Assembly: GCA_964527795.1 (NCBI GenBank)
Contig: CAZGOS010000062.1
Location: 1 to 14,036, forward strand
Reading direction: 5' to 3'
Length of the DNA stretch: 14,036 nt
Source: SMXL01 sp964527795
Lineage (GTDB): Bacteria; Bacteroidota; Rhodothermia; Rhodothermales; UBA10348
The notes beneath the pieces were generated by a model. That model did no database searches, had not been told where the DNA came from, and saw only the letters and a program-made list of their open reading frames with translations. This document shows positions 1-7,281 of this stretch, piece by piece. Both the position numbers and the translations under genes were made by a program. Position 1 is the stretch's first letter. Every line of letters starts with the position of its first letter.

Positions 1-116
1 GAAACGAAGCAGATAGCTTCACTCCGGAAAAGAGGTGGGGAATACTCGTGGCCCTCGACACTTAACGTACTTGGACAAAATCCTGGCGATATTCTAATCT
101 GCTGAAGATGAGTCTG
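1..116. other. Left edge, no gene assigned
   Basis: This short stretch lies downstream of the channel gene, which is on the minus strand. Two plus-strand frames are open from the edge (one to a TGA near 103-105, one to a TAA near 63-65), so the tail of a gene entering from the left is possible. Neither short translation resembles a family I know. No hairpin followed by a T-run is visible, so I cannot point to a terminator for the channel gene. Confidence 0.4.
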
Positions 117-1190
117 TTAAAGTGGTCTCTTAAGAGTATCCTCCGCAGGTGCGTTCTCGTTTTTCGACATGACCAGCGTCCGGATCGGGAAGGGGATTAC
201 TATACCCTCTACGTTAAAGCGCGCGTGTAATCGTTTAACGAATTCGTGCCGGATGAGGAATTGGTCCGTAAACTTGTTGGCAGGGAGGAGGACGTCGAAG
301 TCGATGCTCGAGTCCCCGAACCCTCGGTAACGTACGAGAGGGGATTCCCTGGGTACCTCTCCGGCTACAGCCTCAAGCGTCTGCTCAGCCACTTCGACCG
401 CAACGCGCTCTACCTCCTCCAGATCGCTGTCGTAGCTGACACCAACGCGAACGGTGATCCACAAGCTCGTTACTGGAAGACTATAGTTGGTCACGATCGA
501 TGAAGCGAGCACGCTGTTGGGTATCACCACCAGGTTTCGTGAAGGGAATGTGCGAATGGTCGTGTGGCGGGCTTTTACATCGGTAACGAAGCCCTCCTCG
601 CCCCCGGACAATTGCAGGTAGTCGTTAGGTCGGACCTGGCGGGAGAGAATAATCGAGATCCCCGCAAACAGGTTGCCGAGTGTATCCTGAAGCGCCAGCG
701 CTACGGCCAGACCACCAATACCCAGCGCCGTGATCAGTGGCGTAATCTCGATGTCTAAGTTCTGGAGGATCAGGAACAACCCGAGGATGAAAATCAGGAG
801 TTTGACCAGGTTGTTGACCAGCGTGGTAGAGGTGAGGCGGGCACCACCGCGGCTGGTGAACTGGTCCACAGCTCCCGAGGCCCACCGCATAGCCACAAGT
901 GTCAGGGATGCAATGATGACGACGGTGAGGACCTTCCCCAGAATCGAACGAGTGTACGGATCAATATCACGTACGAGCATCGCTCCCCACAAACCGGCAG
1001 CAGTTCCCCAAATGGTAGGCATCAGGTGAAGCCCATCGATCAGCAGGTCGTCCCAGGTGGACTTGGTGCGTTTCGCGAGGGTGCGGAATGTGCGGACTAG
1101 AATCAGTTCGGTGAGTATACCTACCAGAAATCCACCCAGGATTAAACCGGCCTGTAGCACCCACGGCGTGTCAGTCAAGAAGTCTATCAT
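117..1190 (-). CDS. MscS-family small-conductance mechanosensitive channel
   Basis: Inner-membrane channel of the MscS family, expected to open under membrane tension and release solutes on hypo-osmotic shock. The 357-residue protein has hydrophobic segments at about 13-33, 56-73, 86-104 and 126-144. The family's Gly/Ala-rich pore helix follows (about 153-182, containing GIGGLAVALALQDTLGN), then the beta domain (about 185-236) with the typical RPND and VVIPNS motifs. The rest is the cytoplasmic alpha/beta domain, with a short polar tail. The length suits a family member with extra helices before the pore; E. coli MscS is shorter (286 residues). The ATG at 1188-1190 has no clear Shine-Dalgarno. 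The gene stands alone, divergent from the PAP2 gene. Family assignment is firm; the gating behaviour and the solutes passed are inferred from the family. Confidence 0.93.
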   Translation of the reverse strand: MIDFLTDTPWVLQAGLILGGFLVGILTELILVRTFRTLAKRTKSTWDDLLIDGLHLMPTIWGTAAGLWGAMLVRDIDPYTRSILGKVLTVVIIASLTLVAMRWASGAVDQFTSRGGARLTSTTLVNNLVKLLIFILGLFLILQNLDIEITPLITALGIGGLAVALALQDTLGNLFAGISIILSRQVRPNDYLQLSGGEEGFVTDVKARHTTIRTFPSRNLVVIPNSVLASSIVTNYSLPVTSLWITVRVGVSYDSDLEEVERVAVEVAEQTLEAVAGEVPRESPLVRYRGFGDSSIDFDVLLPANKFTDQFLIRHEFVKRLHARFNVEGIVIPFPIRTLVMSKNENAPAEDTLKRPL

Positions 1191-1399
1191 AATAGTAGAG
1201 TTACCGGTTCGAGCTACAATAGATCAGCAAGCATTGGCAGGAATGATCGTAACTACCATGAATGTATCGATGAGCGATGTCTAAAAAAAGATGACGCGTA
1301 ATCGCACGACTTTGGAATAGAACCCGGCTCTAATTGGTACTAGATTATGACTATTTACGACATTAGTATCTTTTTGTACCTAATCATCCCGGACAACAA
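1191..1399. promoter_or_regulatory. Divergent intergenic region, probable promoters
   Basis: The 209 bases between two divergent genes must hold both their promoters. The half nearest the PAP2 gene (about 1325-1380) is visibly AT-rich. Possible elements there are TTTG at 1311-1314 with TAATTGG at 1331-1337, and TATCTTTTTG at 1367-1376, loosely like the Bacteroidota -33/-7 type (TTTG and TAnnTTTG). None matches the consensus with the right spacing, so no exact promoter is called. No coding frame is convincing. Confidence 0.4.
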
Positions 1400-2215
1400 G
1401 TGAACCGGAGACGTCTCCGAATTAAGAGAAAACCGATGGCCCGAGTGATGGTCGTGCTCTTTCTGCTCTTGACGATTCTTCCGGACGCCGTCGCCCAGGA
1501 CGATCCGACACGATTTCTACGATGGGCCTATCAGGATTCCGGCGCTCTGTTGAAAGAAGTGGGTCCAAGGCTGCCGCTTTATGGCCTTGGCAGCAGAGTT
1601 TTGCTGGTGCCGGCATCGAAGTTCGATCAACAAGTGCTCAATAGCGTGCAGAACGGATACGAGGGCGTGTGGGGTCACTACCTGGATATAACAAATGAAC
1701 TGGGAGGACCGCTGGCCGTCATCCCTCTCATCGGGATTTTCGAGGCTTCCATGTTAACGCGGGATACCAGATTTCAAGATGCCTCCTTTACCTCACTCCA
1801 GTCGTGGATATATGCCGGCCTTATCTCCGGAATTTATAAGGTTGTTTTTGGACGCTATCGCCCGGACTCGGGTCGTACACCGACGGATTATGACTTTCTT
1901 TCCGGAAACACGTCGTTTCCATCCGGACACGCCACGGCCGCGTTTGCCATTATTACGCCCTGGGTGCTCTACTATCCGCACCCCACCACATACGCGCTGT
2001 TTGCTCTGAGCACGGGTACCGCCATCGCCCGAATTGCCCAGAACAAACACTGGCCGTCGGACGTCCTGGCCGGTGCGGCAATTGGCATTTTCACTGCACG
2101 CTGGCTCACGAAGAGGCACCAGGGAACAGGTGCAACCCCTCGTCGCAGTGTGTCGCTTACGCCTGTCGTGGGATCAGGCGCACTTGGTCTGCAAGTAAAC
2201 GCGCGACTTCGGTAA
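1400..2215 (+). CDS. Exported PAP2-family acid phosphatase
   Basis: Member of the PAP2 (type 2 phosphatidic acid phosphatase / vanadium haloperoxidase fold) family. Such enzymes remove phosphate from lipid or isoprenyl phosphates, for example undecaprenyl pyrophosphate or phosphatidylglycerol phosphate. All three signature motifs are present: Lys147 with Arg154-Pro155 (K-x6-RP), SFPSGH at 172-177, and Arg211-x5-His217-x3-Asp221. The His pair and Asp give the catalytic centre. The called start is GTG at 1400. An in-frame ATG at 1436 (residue 13) directly precedes the hydrophobic part of the signal peptide, which appears to be cut after Ala32 (AVA|Q); either start is possible. The last 20 residues alternate polar and hydrophobic and end in Arg-Leu-Arg, like a final outer-membrane strand. 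That suggests an outer-membrane or periplasmic location, but this is inference. The substrate cannot be read from sequence. Confidence 0.88.
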   Translation: MNRRRLRIKRKPMARVMVVLFLLLTILPDAVAQDDPTRFLRWAYQDSGALLKEVGPRLPLYGLGSRVLLVPASKFDQQVLNSVQNGYEGVWGHYLDITNELGGPLAVIPLIGIFEASMLTRDTRFQDASFTSLQSWIYAGLISGIYKVVFGRYRPDSGRTPTDYDFLSGNTSFPSGHATAAFAIITPWVLYYPHPTTYALFALSTGTAIARIAQNKHWPSDVLAGAAIGIFTARWLTKRHQGTGATPRRSVSLTPVVGSGALGLQVNARLR

Positions 2216-2289
2216 ACACGGACAAGAAATGAACCGAAGCTCTCACGCCGTCAATGGCGAAGGACGCATTTCAGGATGGACGTCCGGGC

Positions 2290-3234
2290 TTACAGCGTAT
2301 CGAAGAACTTTTCCATGCGTTGCCGCATGGCCGTATCCGGCATGGCTCCCGTAGCTGCTGCAAAGTTGTCCGTCAGATACGCCATCTTGTACGTGCCCGG
2401 AATGGCGCAGGTAACGGCGGGATGAGACACGACGTACTTCAGAAAAACCTGCCCCCAGCTCTCGCAGTCGATTTCCTTCGCCCAGTCTGGTAGCGGGCGA
2501 TCGCCAACCGCGTCGAAAAGACGACCGCGTCCGTAAGGCAAATTCACCAGCACGGCCATTCCCCGATCGGCCGCGAGTGGCAGTAAACGATCTGCCGCAG
2601 CTCGATCCCTGAGCGAATAATTAACCTGAATGAAGTCCAGATCTACTTCTTCCATCATCTCCTCGAAGGCTTCGTGCTGCCGGTTGGAAGAAGTCGTCAT
2701 GCCGACGTATCGGAAGCGTCCGGCTGCTTTCCACTCCTTCATTACGGGCAATATGCTCTGCCAGTTCATAAGGTTGTGAACCTGCATCAGATCGATGACG
2801 TCGGTTTTCAAATTGACGAAGGACCGTTCCATTTCCCGTATACCATCCTCGGTCGTTTCTTTTCTGACTTTGGTTGCCAGAAACAGCTTGTCTCTATTTT
2901 CCACTTCGCTCATTAATTCACCGATGAGCGGCTCTGCCACACCCCGACCGTAGGAGGGAGCGGTGTCAATGAGCTTGCCGCCCAGTTCGGGAATCTGCGA
3001 AATTACTTCCTTCCGCACAGCCCGCTCAGGGTCTGACGAGCTCAGATTGAAATTCCTTGCGGTACCGATTCCTACGACGGGAATCATTTCACCGGTCGAG
3101 GGGATGGGTTTGGAAATGAGTTCAGCGGTGGACTTGCCCAGCGCGGGCAGCTTTCCGAAAGCCAGTCCCGCTCCAATGCCGGCACTGATCTTGATCGCCT
3201 CCCGGCGTGTCATTTTCGTCCAGAAATCTTTCAT
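2290..3234 (-). CDS. Tat-exported aldo/keto reductase
   Basis: NAD(P)H-dependent aldo/keto reductase of 314 residues. The N-terminus has a twin-arginine signal (TRREAIK, Arg10-Arg11) followed by a Gly/Ala-rich hydrophobic stretch (17-32), so the folded enzyme is probably exported with its cofactor. The catalytic tetrad is visible: Asp90 and Tyr95 (LIDTAPSYG), Lys122 (ATKV) and His153 (MQVHN). The C-terminal half keeps the family pattern, including VSHPAVTCAIPGT near 268-280, the nucleotide-binding end of the barrel. The ATG at 3232-3234 has a strong GGAGGT seven bases upstream, which settles the start over Met8. It is the last gene of a probable three-gene unit, 42 bases after the transporter. 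Natural substrate unknown; Tat-signal aldo/keto reductases are common but mostly uncharacterised. Confidence 0.9.
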   Translation of the reverse strand: MKDFWTKMTRREAIKISAGIGAGLAFGKLPALGKSTAELISKPIPSTGEMIPVVGIGTARNFNLSSSDPERAVRKEVISQIPELGGKLIDTAPSYGRGVAEPLIGELMSEVENRDKLFLATKVRKETTEDGIREMERSFVNLKTDVIDLMQVHNLMNWQSILPVMKEWKAAGRFRYVGMTTSSNRQHEAFEEMMEEVDLDFIQVNYSLRDRAAADRLLPLAADRGMAVLVNLPYGRGRLFDAVGDRPLPDWAKEIDCESWGQVFLKYVVSHPAVTCAIPGTYKMAYLTDNFAAATGAMPDTAMRQRMEKFFDTL

Positions 3235-3241
3235 ATCGATA

Positions 3242-3247
3242 ACCTCC
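3242..3247 (-). promoter_or_regulatory. Shine-Dalgarno of the aldo/keto reductase
   Basis: Minus-strand GGAGGT lies seven bases before the ATG at 3232-3234, inside the 42-base gap after the transporter stop. It is the clearest ribosome binding site in the window and fixes the reductase start, which keeps the whole Tat signal. Most other genes here lack a recognisable site, so this gene may be translated more strongly than its neighbours. Confidence 0.75.
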
Positions 3248-3276
3248 GAATATCAACGGTTCGTTCTGTTCAATAT

Positions 3277-4623
3277 CTATGGGCTGTGGCGCACTTGGTC
3301 GTCAAGCACATGGTCTTTTGCCGCAGCCTGCTGCGCAACGAGTTCTCGATTCTTGAGTCCCAGTCGATACGATACCCACACCCAGACGGCCGCGATTGGC
3401 ACGGCGACGAAAGCGATACCGGCCAGTGAGAATCCGATTGCCCGAAAACCAGCATAGACCCAGGCGCTGACGGCATCACCGCCACGATACACGACCGTAT
3501 CGATGAAATTTTTAGCCTTGTATTTCTCTTCTTTTCCGAGCACGACGTAAAGCATTTCTCTCGCCGGTTTCATGAGGCTGAAGTTACCTGCTCGCCGGAG
3601 AACTTGCATTGCGATCAAAACACCCAGGATGGGGGCGAAACCGAGAACGAGAAATCCCGCCGCAACGAAAATCGGAATAACTGCGAGCGTCCAGGCCATG
3701 CCCAGTCTTTTAACGATTCTTGCCGTGAAGAACACCTGAATGAGTATGGTCAGACCATTGGTCGCAAAATCCATCACTGCAAAGACAGCCGTCCTCTGGT
3801 CCGAATTCGAAAAACTGTCGCGAATGATCTCCGCCTGCTCGAAATACAAAAAAGTCGAAAGTGTAGCATACATGATGACGAGCAAGCCGATACCAAGCAG
3901 GTACGGAGATTTCAACAACAGTGGAATTCCCGCGAAGATGCTACCGCCCATCGGAGCTTCTGGATCCGGGCCGAGTGTCGTTCCGCCTTCTAATGCTCTC
4001 TTTTTCGACCAACGAGCGAGCCCGTGAATACATATCACGGCAACGCCCAGCAAACCAGCCGCGATCAGGAGTAGATTCGCCGATCCAATAATTCCTACAA
4101 GTCCAACCGTAATCGCCGGGCCCGTAAGCGCGCCAATCGTACCGCCGGCTGCAATGAATCCGAACAGTCTTTTGGCCTGGGGATTGCTGTAAATGTCGGT
4201 CATGAAACTCCAGAATACCGACACCACAAAGAGATTGAATACGGAGTGCCAGATAAAGAAGCCGCGGGCAACCCAGGCGTGGCTTACGTCGGAGACGAAG
4301 AGCAGGTAGAATCCGAGCACATTGGCGATAAAGAAGTAGTAGACGTACGGAAGAAACTGCCGCCGCGGATACTTGGTCGCGATCCATCCGAAGAACGGTA
4401 CGAGGGTCACCGTTCCTATGAACGTACCCAAGAACAGCCACTGCAGGTTCTCGATGCCACCGGCGATGCCCATTGTTTCGCGCATCGGGCGAAGAATGTA
4501 GTTGGTGCAGAGAAGTGAGAAGAAGTAGACGAACGACAGCACGACCGCTGTGATCTCAGCCGGCTCGACGAGTACCCACCTTTGCAGAAACTGATGGAAC
4601 CCGGAATGTTGATCGGTCTGCAT
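3277..4623 (-). CDS. MFS-fold transporter related to ATP/ADP (TLC/Npt) exchangers
   Basis: Integral inner-membrane protein of 448 residues with about twelve hydrophobic helices: roughly 24-44, 61-81, 91-110, 118-138, 154-177 and 182-201, a polar loop at 203-235, then a second set from 239 to 418. Conserved polar motifs resemble those I recall in the nucleotide-exchanger-like group: YILRPMRE (42-49) after helix 1, and in the second half KPARE (352-356) and KYKAKNFIDTVVYRGGD (367-383). This group includes the ATP/ADP translocases of intracellular bacteria and plastids, plus many free-living homologues of unknown cargo, so nucleotide transport is not established here. The ATG at 4621-4623 has no good Shine-Dalgarno; a foldable 69-base junction separates it from the hydrolase stop. 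It is probably co-transcribed with the hydrolase before it and the reductase after it. Confidence 0.82.
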   Translation of the reverse strand: MQTDQHSGFHQFLQRWVLVEPAEITAVVLSFVYFFSLLCTNYILRPMRETMGIAGGIENLQWLFLGTFIGTVTLVPFFGWIATKYPRRQFLPYVYYFFIANVLGFYLLFVSDVSHAWVARGFFIWHSVFNLFVVSVFWSFMTDIYSNPQAKRLFGFIAAGGTIGALTGPAITVGLVGIIGSANLLLIAAGLLGVAVICIHGLARWSKKRALEGGTTLGPDPEAPMGGSIFAGIPLLLKSPYLLGIGLLVIMYATLSTFLYFEQAEIIRDSFSNSDQRTAVFAVMDFATNGLTILIQVFFTARIVKRLGMAWTLAVIPIFVAAGFLVLGFAPILGVLIAMQVLRRAGNFSLMKPAREMLYVVLGKEEKYKAKNFIDTVVYRGGDAVSAWVYAGFRAIGFSLAGIAFVAVPIAAVWVWVSYRLGLKNRELVAQQAAAKDHVLDDQVRHSP

Positions 4624-4631
4624 AAAGGATA

Positions 4632-4688
4632 GGACTGGCGGGGGGACAGTAAATATAGACGAACCGGCCGGAAGCCGGATTCCAGTCC
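4632..4688 (-). promoter_or_regulatory. Nested inverted repeats in the hydrolase/transporter junction
   Basis: GGACTGG at 4632-4638 is a perfect complement of CCAGTCC at 4682-4688. The pair encloses a second stem, CCGGC at 4664-4668 with GCCGG at 4674-4678 (5-nt loop). On the minus-strand transcript the outer stem starts four bases after the hydrolase stop and ends eight bases before the transporter ATG. No T-run follows, so it is not a classical terminator. It could stabilise the message or limit access to the transporter start; that is inference. Confidence 0.4.
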
Positions 4689-4692
4689 CAAT

Positions 4693-6474
4693 CTACTTCC
4701 GCCTGATACCGGGCACATTCTGACCAGCTTGATGCAGTGTAAGACTGCCCACTTCTCCGCTTTCGTCACGATTGAACGTGACCTGCGCATCCACAATCTT
4801 CCAGTAGAACCTGTTTTCAGAACTGGGAAATATGGGAAACTGCGGCTGGCCGGTGGCCTGCGCCTGTAGTTGGGTGCCGTCCAGTGATATCGTGACCACA
4901 AATTCCGGAGTCAGATTGTACTCTCCCACGTATGACTGAAGCACCTCCAGGTCTACGACAACCTCCATATCAAGCGTGGATTCGTCTACTCCGAGCTCCT
5001 TCAATTTCTGTTTGATATTCTCGTTTCCCGGATTCAACTTCAGGGCTTTCCGGTACGCGGCGATCGCGTCGGACGTTTGACCCAGTTCCGAATAGATTTC
5101 TGCAAGGCGCTCATGGCCTGCAGCCTGGTCCGGGTGCGCTTCCGCAAGAATCTCGAAGACGGCGGTCGCCGCCGCCAGATTGCCCTGTTCGGCGTACAGA
5201 TTTCCGAGATTCAGGATGGGGGGTGCGCTTAAATCATATTCCAAAGCTCCGGCTTCTTTCATTTCTGCATACTTCGGGGCGGCCGCGTCCACCCCGTGTT
5301 CGTCTATCGTAGAACGCAGAACCGCCGCTGCCGAGTAGAGGACGTTTATCAGGGCATACGACGAATCGAGCAGATGGAAACCGATATCGTCTGCACCGGC
5401 CGTCGAATTCGTTAGAACGACCACGCCGTAATTGCCTCCCCGGTTGAATCCGACAAAGCTTCTGTATCCGCCGGTGCCACCGTTGTGCCAGATGGATTCC
5501 TTCTCACCGCTGCGCCTGACGTGCCAGCCCAACGCGACGCTCATCTCATTCGCGCCCCGGTCAACGACCAACTGATGCGACAACTGCATCGCCTCAATTA
5601 GCGGATTGTCTTTTACGAGAAGATCAGCGGGTGCGTTTTCGAGGCCCATGTTAGCGGCAAGGAATCGAAGCATGTCCCGTGCCGTCGACCGGATGGCTCC
5701 CGCGCCGGCCAGCGTGGGGATATCCCAATTCTCGACCTTTCCTCCCTGATCATAACCGATAACAAGCCTGGTCTGCATCGCCGGTGAAAGTGTAATGCCC
5801 GTGTCGTGCATGCCGAGCACGTCCAGAATTCTCGAACGAAGCAGACCTTCGTAATCCGTACCGTCGCGCAGTGCGAGTGCGTGGCCCAGAAGTCCCACGG
5901 CCAGGTTCGAATATTCGTACTTCGAGCCGATGTCTCTTCTCAGTTCGTGTTCGGAAAGAAAAGCGTAGAGCTGCTCGACGCTGTAATCGGCATAGGGATT
6001 GGCCACATCGGCCGGCGCCATGTTGTCTGGAAGCCGTGGCAGGCCCGACATGTGCGTTGCGAGATGCTTCAACGTAATCTTCTTCCCATCGCGAGTAGGC
6101 ATGCGAACGCTATCCGGCAGATACTTCTGAACAGGATCGTCGAGTTGGACCTCGCCTTTGACCACCATGTCGGCAAGCATGATGGTCGTGAACACTTTCG
6201 AAATCGAACCAATTTCGAAGACTGAATGCTCATCCGGGACCTGGTCACGGTCGACAGAAGTTGTGCCATAGCCATAGTACTCAACGACATCCGGTCCCAC
6301 TACACCGATTACGATACCCACATTTCGTCCTCGGTCGACTCGTTGATGAATGCTTTCTTTGACAGCATCGGTAATCGTAATGGACTCCTGCGCGAACGCA
6401 TTTGCAGTCGTCAGGAGAGCTAACAAAAGCCCTCGGTACAGCGCCTTTTGAAAGAGGTTGAAGAAGGAAGTCAT
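4693..6474 (-). CDS. Exported beta-lactamase-like serine hydrolase with TPR and DUF3471 domains
   Basis: Secreted or periplasmic serine hydrolase of the class C beta-lactamase / esterase / D-aminopeptidase superfamily, 593 residues. A signal peptide (about 1-28, AFA|Q) precedes the catalytic domain (about 30-385). Motif one is Ser90-x-x-Lys93 in EIGSISKVF, motif two is Tyr188-Ser-Asn190, and motif three is His330-Asn-Gly-Gly333, replacing the KTG of true beta-lactamases as usual in esterase-like relatives. Two TPR-like helix pairs follow at about 417-450 and 451-484 (ending ALKLNPGNENIK). The C-terminal beta domain (about 509-588, LQSYVGEYNLTPE) is of the DUF3471 type often attached to these enzymes. 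The ATG at 6472-6474 gives an intact signal peptide but has no evident Shine-Dalgarno. It is first in a probable operon with the transporter and reductase. Likely an esterase or peptidase; antibiotic resistance is unlikely, and the substrate is unknown. Confidence 0.9.
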   Translation of the reverse strand: MTSFFNLFQKALYRGLLLALLTTANAFAQESITITDAVKESIHQRVDRGRNVGIVIGVVGPDVVEYYGYGTTSVDRDQVPDEHSVFEIGSISKVFTTIMLADMVVKGEVQLDDPVQKYLPDSVRMPTRDGKKITLKHLATHMSGLPRLPDNMAPADVANPYADYSVEQLYAFLSEHELRRDIGSKYEYSNLAVGLLGHALALRDGTDYEGLLRSRILDVLGMHDTGITLSPAMQTRLVIGYDQGGKVENWDIPTLAGAGAIRSTARDMLRFLAANMGLENAPADLLVKDNPLIEAMQLSHQLVVDRGANEMSVALGWHVRRSGEKESIWHNGGTGGYRSFVGFNRGGNYGVVVLTNSTAGADDIGFHLLDSSYALINVLYSAAAVLRSTIDEHGVDAAAPKYAEMKEAGALEYDLSAPPILNLGNLYAEQGNLAAATAVFEILAEAHPDQAAGHERLAEIYSELGQTSDAIAAYRKALKLNPGNENIKQKLKELGVDESTLDMEVVVDLEVLQSYVGEYNLTPEFVVTISLDGTQLQAQATGQPQFPIFPSSENRFYWKIVDAQVTFNRDESGEVGSLTLHQAGQNVPGIRRK

Positions 6475-6730
6475 AACACGGTCGAGTTGTTCGGGAGGAG
6501 TGGTGATGCTCTAATGCGAACCAGTAACCTTGTTAACAATAAAGTCTGCCAATGCCATTTCATAACAGGGAATGACCCGCAGGGAAAAAGACCGTTTTCC
6601 GGTAATAATGGCACAAATCGGCTTCAGAATTTCCCGTCTTGCGCCGATACCCGGAGAACCGGAGGAGATATGAATTGCCGTTCGAAGTGAACGGATAAAC
6701 ACGCTCTCCAGAAATCACGAACGCCCTGAC
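6475..6730. promoter_or_regulatory. Divergent intergenic region
   Basis: These 256 bases lie between the divergent hydrolase and small exported protein and must carry promoters both ways. For the hydrolase, minus-strand TTGGCA (6547-6552) could be a -35 element, but 17 bases on the sequence is GGTTAC, a poor -10. A weak hairpin ACCG-TTTTC-CGGT sits at 6591-6603. The right end holds a strong ribosome-binding-like GGAGGAG and a hairpin (described separately). Short frames crossing the region on both strands have no protein-like composition. Confidence 0.4.
6661..6694 (+). promoter_or_regulatory. Possible leader: strong SD, six-codon frame and overlapping hairpin
   Basis: GGAGGAG at 6661-6667 stands just ahead of an ATG at 6670. 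The frame reads Met-Asn-Cys-Arg-Ser-Lys then TGA (6688-6690). Its end overlaps a perfect inverted repeat, CCGTTC (6678-6683), loop GAAGT, GAACGG (6689-6694). The next gene starts 36 bases further on with no good Shine-Dalgarno of its own. This layout is what a translated leader peptide would look like, but the frame is very short and could be chance. No amino-acid run suggests classical attenuation. Confidence 0.25.
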
Positions 6731-7267
6731 ATGAAGGTTAAATTCCTCGTAGTACTCTTCCTTCTTCTGGCGGAGATGGTTTATGCCGGTCGCATGATTC
6801 TGCACACCGAGGATCACGATGTTATCGAGACAGTGCTGAAAATTCCCGGCATCGGGGAGTGGTTTTACGAGTACCGGATGGCCGACACCCGCATGAAAGC
6901 CGAATCAGGTGATGTACACGAGATGATGGCCCTGTACTTTCAGGCCGGCTCGATGGGCAACGATGAGGACGAACACCTCGCGCTTACCCTACTGCGCGAT
7001 TCGGGATCGGCTGCTGCGCAATTGTTTCTCTTTCTGGAAGAAGGCGGAGAAATCGCGCCAGGTGGAGAGCGAGAGTACATGCTTCTCGTCACGCGGGCGA
7101 TGAGAGAGAACGTGAGGCCTTATCTGATGAAAGGCGACGACAACATGGCCTACGTTCAACAGTCTAGGCGGTATGCGGCTGCACTCGAATCGCTAAATGT
7201 TAAAGCAGGGGAAGGCGACCGCAACGCGAAGTGGATTCTGGACAATATGGACCGGGAGCAAGACTGA
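6731..7267 (+). CDS. Small exported protein of unknown function, weak Sel1-like repeats
   Basis: I do not recognise a named family for this 178-residue protein. It has a clear signal peptide (Lys2 and Lys4, hydrophobic core 5-14, probable cut near VYA|G at residue 19), so the mature part is periplasmic or outside. Residues 56-104 have the spacing of Sel1-like (TPR-related) helical repeats: ESGDVHEMMALYFQAG, then ALTLLRDSGSAAAQLFLF. A partial repeat recurs at about 157-173 (KAGEGDRNAKWILDN). The mature protein is rich in acidic and Met residues. The ATG at 6731 keeps the full signal peptide; no strong Shine-Dalgarno precedes it. It is the only plus-strand gene between two minus-strand groups, and its stop is 14 bases from the preA stop. 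A role in protein-protein contact would fit the repeats but is a guess. Confidence 0.72.
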   Translation: MKVKFLVVLFLLLAEMVYAGRMILHTEDHDVIETVLKIPGIGEWFYEYRMADTRMKAESGDVHEMMALYFQAGSMGNDEDEHLALTLLRDSGSAAAQLFLFLEEGGEIAPGGEREYMLLVTRAMRENVRPYLMKGDDNMAYVQQSRRYAAALESLNVKAGEGDRNAKWILDNMDREQD

Positions 7268-7281
7268 ACCTGCGCCGTCGA

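Noticed and set aside
1311..1376. Bacteroidota-type -33/-7 promoter for the PAP2 gene
   Set aside because: Pieces resembling TTTG and TAnnTTTG occur, but never with the right spacing and full match, so only the region is reported.
2216..2289. Bidirectional terminator between the convergent PAP2 and reductase genes
   Set aside because: GGACG and CGTCC can pair at a distance, but the loop is long and no T-run flanks the stem.
6524..6552. Sigma-70-like promoter for the serine hydrolase
   Set aside because: A fair -35 (TTGGCA) is followed at 17 bases by GGTTAC, which is too far from a -10 consensus.
6448..6690. 80-codon plus-strand frame crossing the hydrolase start
   Set aside because: It overlaps the hydrolase signal peptide region, has low-complexity polar composition and no ribosome binding site at its first ATG; only its last six codons were kept as a possible leader.
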